Assembly (NCBI GenBank): GCA_020047755.1
Contig: JAIFNL010000253.1
Span: 1-49,856, forward strand
DNA length: 49,856 nt
Origin: Bacteroidota bacterium
GTDB taxonomy: Bacteria > Bacteroidota > Bacteroidia > Bacteroidales > JAIFNL01
Direction: 5' to 3'
A program made the translations under genes and the position numbers. Shown in pieces: positions 36,255-44,567 of this stretch; the stretch's first letter is position 1; each line of letters begins with the position of its first letter. The notes below the pieces were generated by a model. It made no database searches and was not told the origin of the DNA. It saw only the letters and a program-made list of their open reading frames with translations.

Positions 36255-36971
36255 TTATAGCTTAAATAAATCATTCATGCTCAAAATACCTTTTTTGTCT
36301 ATCGAAAATTCAGCAGCCAAAACAGCTCCCAAGGCAAAACCTTTGCGATTTTTTGCCTCATGAATCAAAGAAATTGAATCTTCTTCCGAATCATAAGTAA
36401 TTATATGCGTTCCAGGCACTTCACCTTCCCGTTTTGAGAAAATAGGCAATTCGTCGTAATTATCATAATTATCTAAAGTCCAAGACTTTAAATTAGTACT
36501 CTCCTCTATAATTTGTTCAGCCAAAGTAACAGCCGTTCCACTTGGCTTGTCGAGTTTATGAATGTGATGAATTTCAGTAATTTGCGTGAAATATTGAGTT
36601 TGCTTATTCATCAACTTAGCAAGTAACTCATTCACTTTAAAGACAATATTAACACCAATACTAAAATTGGAGGCATAAAAAAATGTCTTGTTTTGGTCAA
36701 GAACAATTTTTTCCAATTCGTGCTTTTTTTCAAGCCAACCAGTTGTTCCTGAAATAACCGGCAAATCAGCTTCAAAACATTTTTTGTAGTTCTCAAAAGC
36801 CGTTTCGGGTCGTGTAAACTCAATGGCAACGTCGGCATTTTTTAAATTATCGAGCGTAAACTCATTCACTGAATTGACGTCGATTTTAAGCACAATTTCA
36901 TGGTTTCGTTCAAGGGCTATTTTTTCTATTTCTTTGCCCATTTTGCCATAACCTATCAATGCAATTTTCAT
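36255..36971 (-). CDS. dapB: 4-hydroxy-tetrahydrodipicolinate reductase
   Basis: This 238-residue enzyme of lysine/diaminopimelate synthesis has the nucleotide-binding GYGKMG (7-12), SGTTGW, YASNFSIGVNI and the catalytic EIHHIHKLDKPSGTA (H135-H136, K139 and K142 region). It is slightly shorter than the E. coli enzyme, as is usual in Bacteroidota. It starts at an ATG. In many Bacteroidota dapB stands directly before lepB; here a receptor gene and two plus-strand genes separate them. Confidence 0.93.
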   Translation of the reverse strand: MKIALIGYGKMGKEIEKIALERNHEIVLKIDVNSVNEFTLDNLKNADVAIEFTRPETAFENYKKCFEADLPVISGTTGWLEKKHELEKIVLDQNKTFFYASNFSIGVNIVFKVNELLAKLMNKQTQYFTQITEIHHIHKLDKPSGTAVTLAEQIIEESTNLKSWTLDNYDNYDELPIFSKREGEVPGTHIITYDSEEDSISLIHEAKNRKGFALGAVLAAEFSIDKKGILSMNDLFKL

Positions 36972-37118
36972 AAATATACGAAAGTTTTAGTAAATGTTTC
37001 AAATAATAGTATTTTTTTTTATTTTCTCAAAAAAAAATACAAAGAAAGTATTTCAAATATTTGCATAAGTAGTTGTTAAGCAGATATTTGAGGCAAATGT
37101 TAATTGGCTTAATTTTAA

Positions 37119-37763
37119 TCAGCTTACGAAAAATGACTTGAGCTCATCAAAACTATTAACAATCAGACAGTTAGCAGTTTTAAGTTTGTCATAATTTTGG
37201 TGTCCGTGAGTAATAAGGATGCAATCTATTTGCATTGCTTTGGCAACGTCGGCATCGTGTAAGGTATCGCCAATAAGAACAATATCTTGCTTTTTGCAGT
37301 TTATCTGTTTTAAATAATTAAGTCCGTTTTCTATTTTCCCAAAAGCAAAATTATTATCCAATCCTATTATTTTAGAAATGTAAGGCTCTAAACCAAAGTA
37401 TTTTATCTCTTCATCTAATTGCTTCTGTTCTCTTGCCGACAAAATTATTTGTTGTATATTTTGTTTTTGAAACGATTCTAACAAAAAGTGTACGCCTTCG
37501 TGCAGTTTCTGTGTTTTAATTTGGGAATTATAGGTGTGAATAAACTCCATTCCTACAATCGAAAAGTCAACTTCAGTGAAATCAAAACCTGCTTTTTCGT
37601 AGTAATTTTTTACAGGAAAATCGAAAATATTTCGGTATATTTCTTTGTTTATCAACGATTTATTGTATTTTTTCAAAATAAAATTCATCGAATTAACACA
37701 AACATCTACATCGTTAATTAGCGTTCCATTCCAGTCCCAAATAATATGATTATATTTTTTCAT
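37119..37763 (-). CDS. HAD-superfamily phosphatase (phosphoglycolate phosphatase-like)
   Basis: The 214-residue protein has motif I IIWDWNGTLIND, where nucleophile D10 is followed by Asn at the +2 position instead of the common Asp; this DWNGT form recurs in a subgroup of HAD enzymes. Motif II is ILSAREQ and motif IV is VLIGDTLHDADVA. A helical cap lies between about 18 and 85. The substrate is probably a small phosphorylated metabolite. It follows the amidohydrolase gene by 56 bases on the same strand, suggesting an operon. Confidence 0.85.
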   Translation of the reverse strand: MKKYNHIIWDWNGTLINDVDVCVNSMNFILKKYNKSLINKEIYRNIFDFPVKNYYEKAGFDFTEVDFSIVGMEFIHTYNSQIKTQKLHEGVHFLLESFQKQNIQQIILSAREQKQLDEEIKYFGLEPYISKIIGLDNNFAFGKIENGLNYLKQINCKKQDIVLIGDTLHDADVAKAMQIDCILITHGHQNYDKLKTANCLIVNSFDELKSFFVS

Positions 37764-37819
37764 CTAAAAAAAAATTAAGCAATTTGCTGTAAAAAGTATC
37801 GTAAAAAAATAAAAGATTA

Positions 37820-38989
37820 TCACAAATCGAACAAAAATTTCTTAGGATTTATAGTAGTAATTTGCCTAAAAATATCATCACCCACAAAAAGTTTGAAATT
37901 TGTGCGCATATTTTTATATTTTCCTTCCGTTACTACCATGAAAAAATCAGAGCCAAAAAGAGTTCTTTCGCGTAAAATTTTATTTTTTTTGTACAATTCA
38001 ACAAAAATACTAAAAATAGTGGGATCGCTAAGCGAATAGGAAACATCGGAATAAACATTTTTATAGCGAAGCATCAAGTCAATAATTCGTAATACCTTGT
38101 TATCTATGTTATTAACTTTCAGTTTAAGCCAATGTGAAGAGCCTCCAAAATGCCCAAAGTTAAGTTTTAGATTTGGAAAAGTTCTCAAAACAGGTTCCCA
38201 TTTTGAAGGACTGTTAAAATAAGTTCCATAATCGCTAGCCGTCTGAAATTTAACTTTTTCGGTATGTTTAATTAATCTATTTTTGCTGTCGTAATCTAAA
38301 AAAATACTGGTAATTCTTTTTTCGGTAGAATGCACCGAGTCGCCACCGCAATGAGTAACAACCGGAATTCCTTTTTCTTGGCAAATATCAAAAATATCCA
38401 TCAAAATTGGGTGCGAAGGCAAGTAACCCAAAGAAGGATAAATCTTTACACCAAAAAAATTGTATTCATCGGAAAAGGCTTTTATAAAAATTTCTTTTGC
38501 ATCGGGATTGTTAGGGTCGATGGCAATAAATGGAAGAATTTGATTTGGATACTTATTCATTATCAGCTTCATATCATCCATTTGTTTGGTAAGCGATGCA
38601 ACTTCACCTTTTATACCTTGTGTCATGTCCATCAGCAAAGGGCAAAAAATGGTGTTTGGCGAATGAATATTAATAAAATAATCGGCTATTTCGGGCGATG
38701 TTTTGCGAATAAAATTCATAAAATAAGCAAAATAACTCATTTTATCGGTATCCGAAAACGGGTTTATCATATCCAAAAATTTCTCGGTATTATCCAAAAA
38801 TTTCTTTGAATGCAATGGAAAACGCAACTTCAAATATTTTTCGGGAATATACTCATTGTTGAAAAAATGACAATGTGTATCAAATTCAACGTTTTCTGAT
38901 TTCGCTAATTCGTACAAACCAGAATTAGCTCTTTCGCGTGAGCTTGTTTTGTGCTTGGGAAATTTTTGTTTTAACTCTTTGTCTTGCAT
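37820..38989 (-). CDS. metal-dependent amidohydrolase-fold hydrolase
   Basis: The 389-residue protein has a TIM-barrel metal hydrolase pattern: H39-C-H41 (FDTHCHFFN), FGVKIYPSLGYLPSHP, IPVVTHCGGDSVHS (metal His after beta-5), KLNFGHFGGSSHW and the C-terminal GSDFFM with Asp. This fits the COG2159 (amidohydrolase 2) group, which includes decarboxylases and lactonases. The substrate cannot be read from the sequence. It probably heads an operon with the HAD phosphatase. Confidence 0.82.
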   Translation of the reverse strand: MQDKELKQKFPKHKTSSRERANSGLYELAKSENVEFDTHCHFFNNEYIPEKYLKLRFPLHSKKFLDNTEKFLDMINPFSDTDKMSYFAYFMNFIRKTSPEIADYFINIHSPNTIFCPLLMDMTQGIKGEVASLTKQMDDMKLIMNKYPNQILPFIAIDPNNPDAKEIFIKAFSDEYNFFGVKIYPSLGYLPSHPILMDIFDICQEKGIPVVTHCGGDSVHSTEKRITSIFLDYDSKNRLIKHTEKVKFQTASDYGTYFNSPSKWEPVLRTFPNLKLNFGHFGGSSHWLKLKVNNIDNKVLRIIDLMLRYKNVYSDVSYSLSDPTIFSIFVELYKKNKILRERTLFGSDFFMVVTEGKYKNMRTNFKLFVGDDIFRQITTINPKKFLFDL

Positions 38990-39289
38990 CGTTTTGGGTT
39001 TGCTTTTTACAAAAACGTCTAATTTTGTTTTTAGAAGTTTTGTTTACATAATATCTTTATTAAAGAAATCGCTTAGAAATAAACATTTTTCAGTTTTAGT
39101 TATAAAATAACAGTATAATATTTAAGCAATTTAATAATTTGTTATTATAATTTAGAAAAAGTTGTGCTATTTTACTTTTAAAGAATTTGTTAGCAAAGTA
39201 CATGAATAAAAATAAACGCTATTTGTGTTTTTTTATAATTCATATCAATCAAAAAAAAGCATTAAACGTTACTTATCCAAATTACGCTA
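38990..39289. other. intergenic region, nothing recognised
   Basis: This 300-base AT-rich gap lies between the methyltransferase (end of the sensor operon) and the amidohydrolase gene, both on the minus strand. No terminator hairpin or promoter was identified. Confidence 0.45.
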
Positions 39290-39898
39290 TCATTTTTTTT
39301 CGGCAGTTGCTAAAAAAATTGGAAATTTTTTATTTTCTCGGTCAAGCGAAAAAATAGTTTCGACTTGTGCATTGATAAAGCCGGCGTTTTCTACTTTTTC
39401 TTTAAATTGAGCTTTATCGAAACCTAAATGTTTTATCGAATCGTCAGGGTCTGTATGAAAACTGCCATTTTCGGTTTCTAAGTCGGCAATGGCAATTTTG
39501 CCTCCCTTAGCAGCCGCTTTGTAAATTTTTGAAAGCAAAGAATCGATATTTTCGATGTGGTGAAATGCCATGCTCGATACAAATAAGTCGAAATCAGATT
39601 GCATAAACTCTTCATTATCAGCATCAAATAAGCAAGTTTTCACATTGCTAAGTTCTGCTTTTTCCACTTTTTCATCTAACATTTTGAGCATCTTCTCAGA
39701 GTTATCAAAACCATAAACCTCGCCAACCAAGGGTAAAATTTGAATCAGCAACAAACCAGTTCCGGTGCCAATATCGGCAACTTTCATTTGTGGGTTGAGC
39801 TCGATTTTTTTCTCAATAGCCTTAAAAATCTGTTCTGCCAAGAACAATCTACGTGGATTTTCGTCCCAAATTTCGGCTATTTTATCAAATCTATTCAT
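39290..39898 (-). CDS. class I SAM-dependent methyltransferase
   Basis: The 202-residue protein has a Rossmann-type SAM-binding motif VADIGTGTGLLL (GTGTG at 44-48), the acidic residue after beta-2 in YGFDNSEKM, and the FVSSMAFHHIEN strand of ubiquinone/menaquinone-like methyltransferases. The substrate is unknown. It starts four bases after the stop of the large sensor gene, so it is the last gene of a tight minus-strand operon of sensor, kinase, sensor, methyltransferase. It is not a CheR-type methyltransferase. Confidence 0.85.
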   Translation of the reverse strand: MNRFDKIAEIWDENPRRLFLAEQIFKAIEKKIELNPQMKVADIGTGTGLLLIQILPLVGEVYGFDNSEKMLKMLDEKVEKAELSNVKTCLFDADNEEFMQSDFDLFVSSMAFHHIENIDSLLSKIYKAAAKGGKIAIADLETENGSFHTDPDDSIKHLGFDKAQFKEKVENAGFINAQVETIFSLDRENKKFPIFLATAEKK

Positions 39899-39902
39899 TA
39901 TT

Positions 39903-42899
39903 TTATTTTTTTTTCTCGTTTTTTTTAATAATTTCTTTCAATTTTTCATTTTCAACCACAAGTTCTTGCAATTCTTTTATTTTCAGCTCGTTTTGGGCTT
40001 CTTTTTGTTTTGCTTGTTCTAGTTTTTCTTTAAATATGATTTCATTTTCGAGCATTTCTCTATTTTTTTCGGCAAGAATTTTGGATTGTTGCTGCAAGGC
40101 TTCTTGGGCTGCCATCAATTCCTCCATATTTTGTCGAAGAGCTTCTTCGCGCGACTCGATAAGTTCACTTTTTTCAGCCAGTGCTTTTTCTTTTGCAAAA
40201 GATTTTTCGAGGGCTTTTTTCAGAACTCCTTCGTTTTGAAGTATTTTAGCATTTTTTGCTTCAATAGCCGATTTTTGCTTTTGAAGCTCTTCTTGAGTAG
40301 CCATTAGCTCTTCCATATTTTGCCTCAATTCTTCTTCACTTGCCTCAAGACTATTGGTTTTTTCAATAATTAATCGCTCTTTAATTTTCGATTCTTCAAG
40401 AGCCTTTTTCAAAATTGCTTCGCTTCTAGCCAAACGTGTATTGTTAGCCTCTACAAGCACATTTTTCTTTTCCAGCTCTTCGCGTATCGTATTAACCTCT
40501 TCTAAATTTTGAGAAAGTTCCTCGGTTTGTTCCAATATTTTTTGATTGTCTTCGATTGATTTAATTTCCATCAATTTGCGTTCTGTAACATCTGAAGCTA
40601 ACAAAATTATTTTCGACACATTGCCGTAAATGTCAAAAACCGGAGCAAAAGTTGCATAAAGCCAAGCATCTTCGCCATTCTCTTTAACCATTCGCAGTTC
40701 ACTCTGATATATTTCGCTCGCCAAAACTCTATCCCAATTCAATTTAAAATAAGTAATGTCTTGTTTTGGAATAAAATCAAAAATAATTTTGCTTTCCAAT
40801 TGTGTTTCAGTGTATCCCACAGTACTTCTAAACATCTGATTATGATACATTAATATTCCACTTGGGCTTATTTCTACTTTAATGCTCGAAATATTGAGTG
40901 CTGCAATTTGACCTTTGTAATCGAGGTTTCGGATTTCTTCTTCAGTAACATCAATTCCTAAGAACAGTATTTTCTCCACTCCTCCTTCCTTATTCCTTAC
41001 AGCAGTGTAAGTTGCAATCATCCAAATTTCGTTGTCGCGTTTGGTAACGTGTTTTATTCTACCTTCAAAATGCGAACCGCCTCTGGCTAAATTTTCCCAT
41101 GTTTTTCTAAAATTGAGTAAATCATTTTGGTCGATAAATGAAAAAATTTCGCGCCCTTCCACATCCATATTCGATGTATATTCAAGTTTGTGCAAAAACT
41201 TAGTGTTGGCATAAACTAAAATTCCGTCAACATTAAACTCTGCTCTAATTAAGGTATGATTTACTGAATCGGTAAACGAAGTAAGCGTTTCTTCTTGAAG
41301 TTTTGCTTCTTGTTGAATTTGCTTCATTACCTCCATGTTTTGCATCATTTCTTCTTCCTTTTTAGCCAAAGCAAGTCGCTGTTCTTGAGATTCTTTGAGT
41401 AGTTTTGCTGTTCTTACGTTTGTTTTGACTCCCGACAAGGTAGCGGCAATACTTTGCCCCGCTTTGTTCAAAAATTCAATTTGGTGTTCTTCAAACTCGC
41501 TAAAACTAGCAATTTCGATAACTCCAAATACGTCATTACTAAGCATTAAAGGAATTAAAATAATGTTTCGCGGTCTGGCACTTCCCAAGCCCGAAGTTAT
41601 TAAAATATAATCTTCTGGCACAAGTCGCATATAAATTGGTTTTTTTTCTAAAATAACGCGTCCTACCAAGCCTTCGCCATACTCAATTCGTTTTTGCAAA
41701 TATTTTCGCTTATCATAAGCAATTGAGGCAACTAGCTCAATGTGAATATCGTCTTTCTTTTCTTCGTTGAGCAAAAACAAACCTCCTTGATTCGCTTCTA
41801 AACTATTGACAATGTAGCGAATAAGGTTAAATGCAAACAAACTAATATCATTATTGTCGATACGAAGAATTTCGCTAAACTCAGCTAATTTTTTTGTCAA
41901 CCAATTCTGTTTTGTTTCTTTTTCGTTGCGATCCGCATCGCTTTTAGATTTTGCAATCAAACTATTTCTAAAGTTCAAAAGGGCAAATCCCAATTTATCA
42001 TTCTCATTGGTATGATTATAAGCTGTTTGATAATTTTCAGCAATCAATTCATTAACAAATTGTGTTTTCGCCAAAATATCGGTTTGTAAATTTTGCAAAT
42101 CTTTAGCAATTTTACCCAACAAATTATCGCATTCCAAGTTTATTTTAGCATTATAATTGCCTTTTGATAATTCAAATGTTTTACCTGCCAAATATTTAAT
42201 GGGTTGAATAATTGAAAATCGACCAAATAAAACTCCAGCAAAAATAAGCGAAATATTAAAAATAAATAGCGCAAATGTAATAATAAAACTGGTATTATCT
42301 TGCTGTGCTTTCTGAAGTACAATTTCGCGCACAAGCTTGTCAAATTCAACAAATAACGCCTCCGAATTTGTCTCTACATAAGTAACAGCATCGTTTGCTT
42401 TATCCGAAAGTTCGGTTACAAAGCTCGAAGCACTCGCGCTTTGGTCGGTAGAATCGGAAAGCTCTATAATAGTGCGCTTTTGATATGTAACAAGCTGAGC
42501 ATCAAGCAAAACATTTACGCTCTGCTTGTAAGGCTCCCACTGCTCTCGCACGGCAAGCAAAATATATTTGAGCTCATCGGGCAAAGGTTCTAAAGGCTCC
42601 TTAAAATCAGATGAATAGCCACCTTTTTCAAAAACCAATAAATTTTTATCTACTTCTTTTACAAAATCTTCTAACTCATTTTGCTTATTTTTATTAGCTC
42701 TAGCTACGAGTTCTACTGTATAAGCTATTTTTTGAGAAAGCATTCTATTTTTGCCAGCAATTACTATAGCTCTGGAATTATTATCCACACTAAATAAGTA
42801 AAAATACAAGCTTACAAAATCGAAAATTAATATAAATAAAATTACTGCATAAGGTAATGCCAATTTTGTAAATAATTTCCAGTTTTTTATTTTTTTCAT
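39903..42899 (-). CDS. large sensor with PilJ-like, HAMP, GAF and two PAS domains, no output domain
   Basis: The 998-residue protein has a transmembrane helix at about 10-32 and a periplasmic region with a PilJ/NarX-type motif (AGKNRMLSQKIAYTVELVA). A second helix lies at about 205-228, followed by a HAMP-like linker, a GAF domain (about 340-500), a short coiled coil and two PAS domains (about 545-660 and 665-785). The C-terminal 210 residues are a coiled coil with a 60-residue repeat (LRQNMEELMATQEELQKQ and LRQNMEELMAAQEALQQQ). No histidine kinase, methyl-accepting, GGDEF or SpoIIE domain is present. It shares the GAF/PAS and coiled-coil design with the operon's first gene. Confidence 0.82.
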   Translation of the reverse strand: MKKIKNWKLFTKLALPYAVILFILIFDFVSLYFYLFSVDNNSRAIVIAGKNRMLSQKIAYTVELVARANKNKQNELEDFVKEVDKNLLVFEKGGYSSDFKEPLEPLPDELKYILLAVREQWEPYKQSVNVLLDAQLVTYQKRTIIELSDSTDQSASASSFVTELSDKANDAVTYVETNSEALFVEFDKLVREIVLQKAQQDNTSFIITFALFIFNISLIFAGVLFGRFSIIQPIKYLAGKTFELSKGNYNAKINLECDNLLGKIAKDLQNLQTDILAKTQFVNELIAENYQTAYNHTNENDKLGFALLNFRNSLIAKSKSDADRNEKETKQNWLTKKLAEFSEILRIDNNDISLFAFNLIRYIVNSLEANQGGLFLLNEEKKDDIHIELVASIAYDKRKYLQKRIEYGEGLVGRVILEKKPIYMRLVPEDYILITSGLGSARPRNIILIPLMLSNDVFGVIEIASFSEFEEHQIEFLNKAGQSIAATLSGVKTNVRTAKLLKESQEQRLALAKKEEEMMQNMEVMKQIQQEAKLQEETLTSFTDSVNHTLIRAEFNVDGILVYANTKFLHKLEYTSNMDVEGREIFSFIDQNDLLNFRKTWENLARGGSHFEGRIKHVTKRDNEIWMIATYTAVRNKEGGVEKILFLGIDVTEEEIRNLDYKGQIAALNISSIKVEISPSGILMYHNQMFRSTVGYTETQLESKIIFDFIPKQDITYFKLNWDRVLASEIYQSELRMVKENGEDAWLYATFAPVFDIYGNVSKIILLASDVTERKLMEIKSIEDNQKILEQTEELSQNLEEVNTIREELEKKNVLVEANNTRLARSEAILKKALEESKIKERLIIEKTNSLEASEEELRQNMEELMATQEELQKQKSAIEAKNAKILQNEGVLKKALEKSFAKEKALAEKSELIESREEALRQNMEELMAAQEALQQQSKILAEKNREMLENEIIFKEKLEQAKQKEAQNELKIKELQELVVENEKLKEIIKKNEKKK

Positions 42900-42950
42900 T
42901 ATAAATTTCTGAATTTAAAATTATAATAAGTATAAATTAATTATTAAATA

Positions 42951-44558
42951 TCATTTTATTTGTTCAAAAGGCTTTTCGTCTGAAAGATATTTCAGTGGAA
43001 ATGCCATATAACCCTCGTTGCCTTGAATAATAACGCGTGCCCAATTTTCATCTATCTCCAAAATTTGGACTTCTGTGCCTTTATGATAAAGACCTATTAC
43101 ATTCTTTTTTTCTACAGATTTTGACGAGCGCAACCGCAATTTTTTTGCAGTTATGTACATTATTTTGGGCTCAACTACTTCTACTTCTTGCTGTTCCTTT
43201 TTTTCTACTTTGGTTTTATTCATTTGAGAAGCAATGTAAAAGCCCAAAAGAATAATAACTATAAATAGAATCCAAGCACCAATATTTGTTTTTCGTTTAA
43301 CGATTACTTGTTGAGTGGTATTCTTTTTAAAATTTTGATTATCATTACTTTGCACTTTGTTTGAGAAATTTTCCTTCGCTCCTTTTTCCTGCAAAGGAAC
43401 TTGAGTAGAAATTAAATTTTCCGTTTTCAAAGGTACTTCATTTCGTTCGATTTTATCGCTAAATTTATCTCTTTCTACCGAAATTTTTTCCAAATCATCA
43501 ATAATCTCTTGCGCCGAAAGATAACGGTTTATGGGCAGTGGTTCGGTGCAACGCAAAATAATTTTTTCAAGTTTTTTCGAAAAAGTAGCTAATTTTTGAA
43601 TATTTTTACTGTCGCCACTAATCATTTCGGTGAGAATCAAGCCAAAAGAATACAAATCGGAGCGTCCATCAACTTTCAAGTCTCTATCTTTTTGCTCGGG
43701 TGATGCGTATTTTGGTGTTCCTACTTTGTATATATTATCGGCAAAATCATCGGCTAATGCCAATCCAAAATCAATTATTTTTGTATTGTCGCCCCTAAAA
43801 GTAATCATAATATTTTCGGGCTTCAAATCTCTATGAAAAACTTGCTTTTTGTGAACATAATCTAATGCCGAAAGAATTTCTAAAGCTATCTTTTTCACTA
43901 GTTTATGGCTCTGAATTCCAAATTTTCCTATCAAAGTAGTCAAGGGTCTGCCATCGACATACTCCATATAATAAAACGGTCCGTTTTTATCCTCGCCACT
44001 ATCGAAAACGCGTGCAATATTGGGGTGTTCGAGTGCAATAGAATTATGAAATTCTTTGAACAACAGGTCGATATATGTTTGTTTTTCTCTATCGGCAGGC
44101 TTCAATCGCTTAATAACAACTTTGCGCATGTGCCTAATTCCGACGTAGATTTCGCTCATATTTCCTTGATTTGAAAGCAATTGCTCATTGCTAAAAAAAA
44201 GTTCATTTTCCGAAAAAATACTTTTGTCGGAAATCTGCTCACTACTATTGTTTTGGGTTTCGTTTTTTGAATTCGAAACATTTGCCAATTCGTCACCTTC
44301 ATTATATTGATAAAATCCAGATTTGTCGTTTGCTGGTACTTTTTCTTGCTCCGGCTCGTCAATTTGGTAAAAACCAGAAAGATGCGCATTTTCGGGCTGC
44401 GTAAAGTTAGCCAAAGCATTGGCTATAAGCACATCAAGTTCGTCTAACGGAATAGCTTCGTCGCTCGCTTTTTCTTTGAGCAAAGCATATTCATTGGTCG
44501 AAATAATGCCGTCAGCAGCAAATTCGGCTATTAAAATTTTAAGCTTTTCCGAAGCCAT
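42951..44558 (-). CDS. Hanks-type Ser/Thr protein kinase with membrane helix and SH3b domain
   Basis: The 535-residue protein starts with a small helical, TerB-like module (1-55), then two short GFYQ motifs (62-65, 81-84). The kinase domain spans about 120-360: Lys in VVIKRL (K150), HRDLKPEN (242-249), DFG (263-265) and APE-like SPE (286-288). A glycine-poor loop replaces the usual GxGxxG (NQGNMSEIYVG). A single transmembrane helix (425-444) is followed by a bacterial SH3 domain (about 468-526; KLRLRSSKSVEKKNVIGLY), which should be periplasmic and may bind peptidoglycan. It lies nine bases after the upstream sensor gene. Confidence 0.88.
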   Translation of the reverse strand: MASEKLKILIAEFAADGIISTNEYALLKEKASDEAIPLDELDVLIANALANFTQPENAHLSGFYQIDEPEQEKVPANDKSGFYQYNEGDELANVSNSKNETQNNSSEQISDKSIFSENELFFSNEQLLSNQGNMSEIYVGIRHMRKVVIKRLKPADREKQTYIDLLFKEFHNSIALEHPNIARVFDSGEDKNGPFYYMEYVDGRPLTTLIGKFGIQSHKLVKKIALEILSALDYVHKKQVFHRDLKPENIMITFRGDNTKIIDFGLALADDFADNIYKVGTPKYASPEQKDRDLKVDGRSDLYSFGLILTEMISGDSKNIQKLATFSKKLEKIILRCTEPLPINRYLSAQEIIDDLEKISVERDKFSDKIERNEVPLKTENLISTQVPLQEKGAKENFSNKVQSNDNQNFKKNTTQQVIVKRKTNIGAWILFIVIILLGFYIASQMNKTKVEKKEQQEVEVVEPKIMYITAKKLRLRSSKSVEKKNVIGLYHKGTEVQILEIDENWARVIIQGNEGYMAFPLKYLSDEKPFEQIK

Positions 44559-44567
44559 TTTAGTTAT

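Noticed and set aside
38330-38809. Plus-strand 159-residue ORF opposite the amidohydrolase gene
   Set aside because: It is a shadow of a well-conserved minus-strand gene, has Asn/Ile/Arg-rich composition and no promoter or family match.
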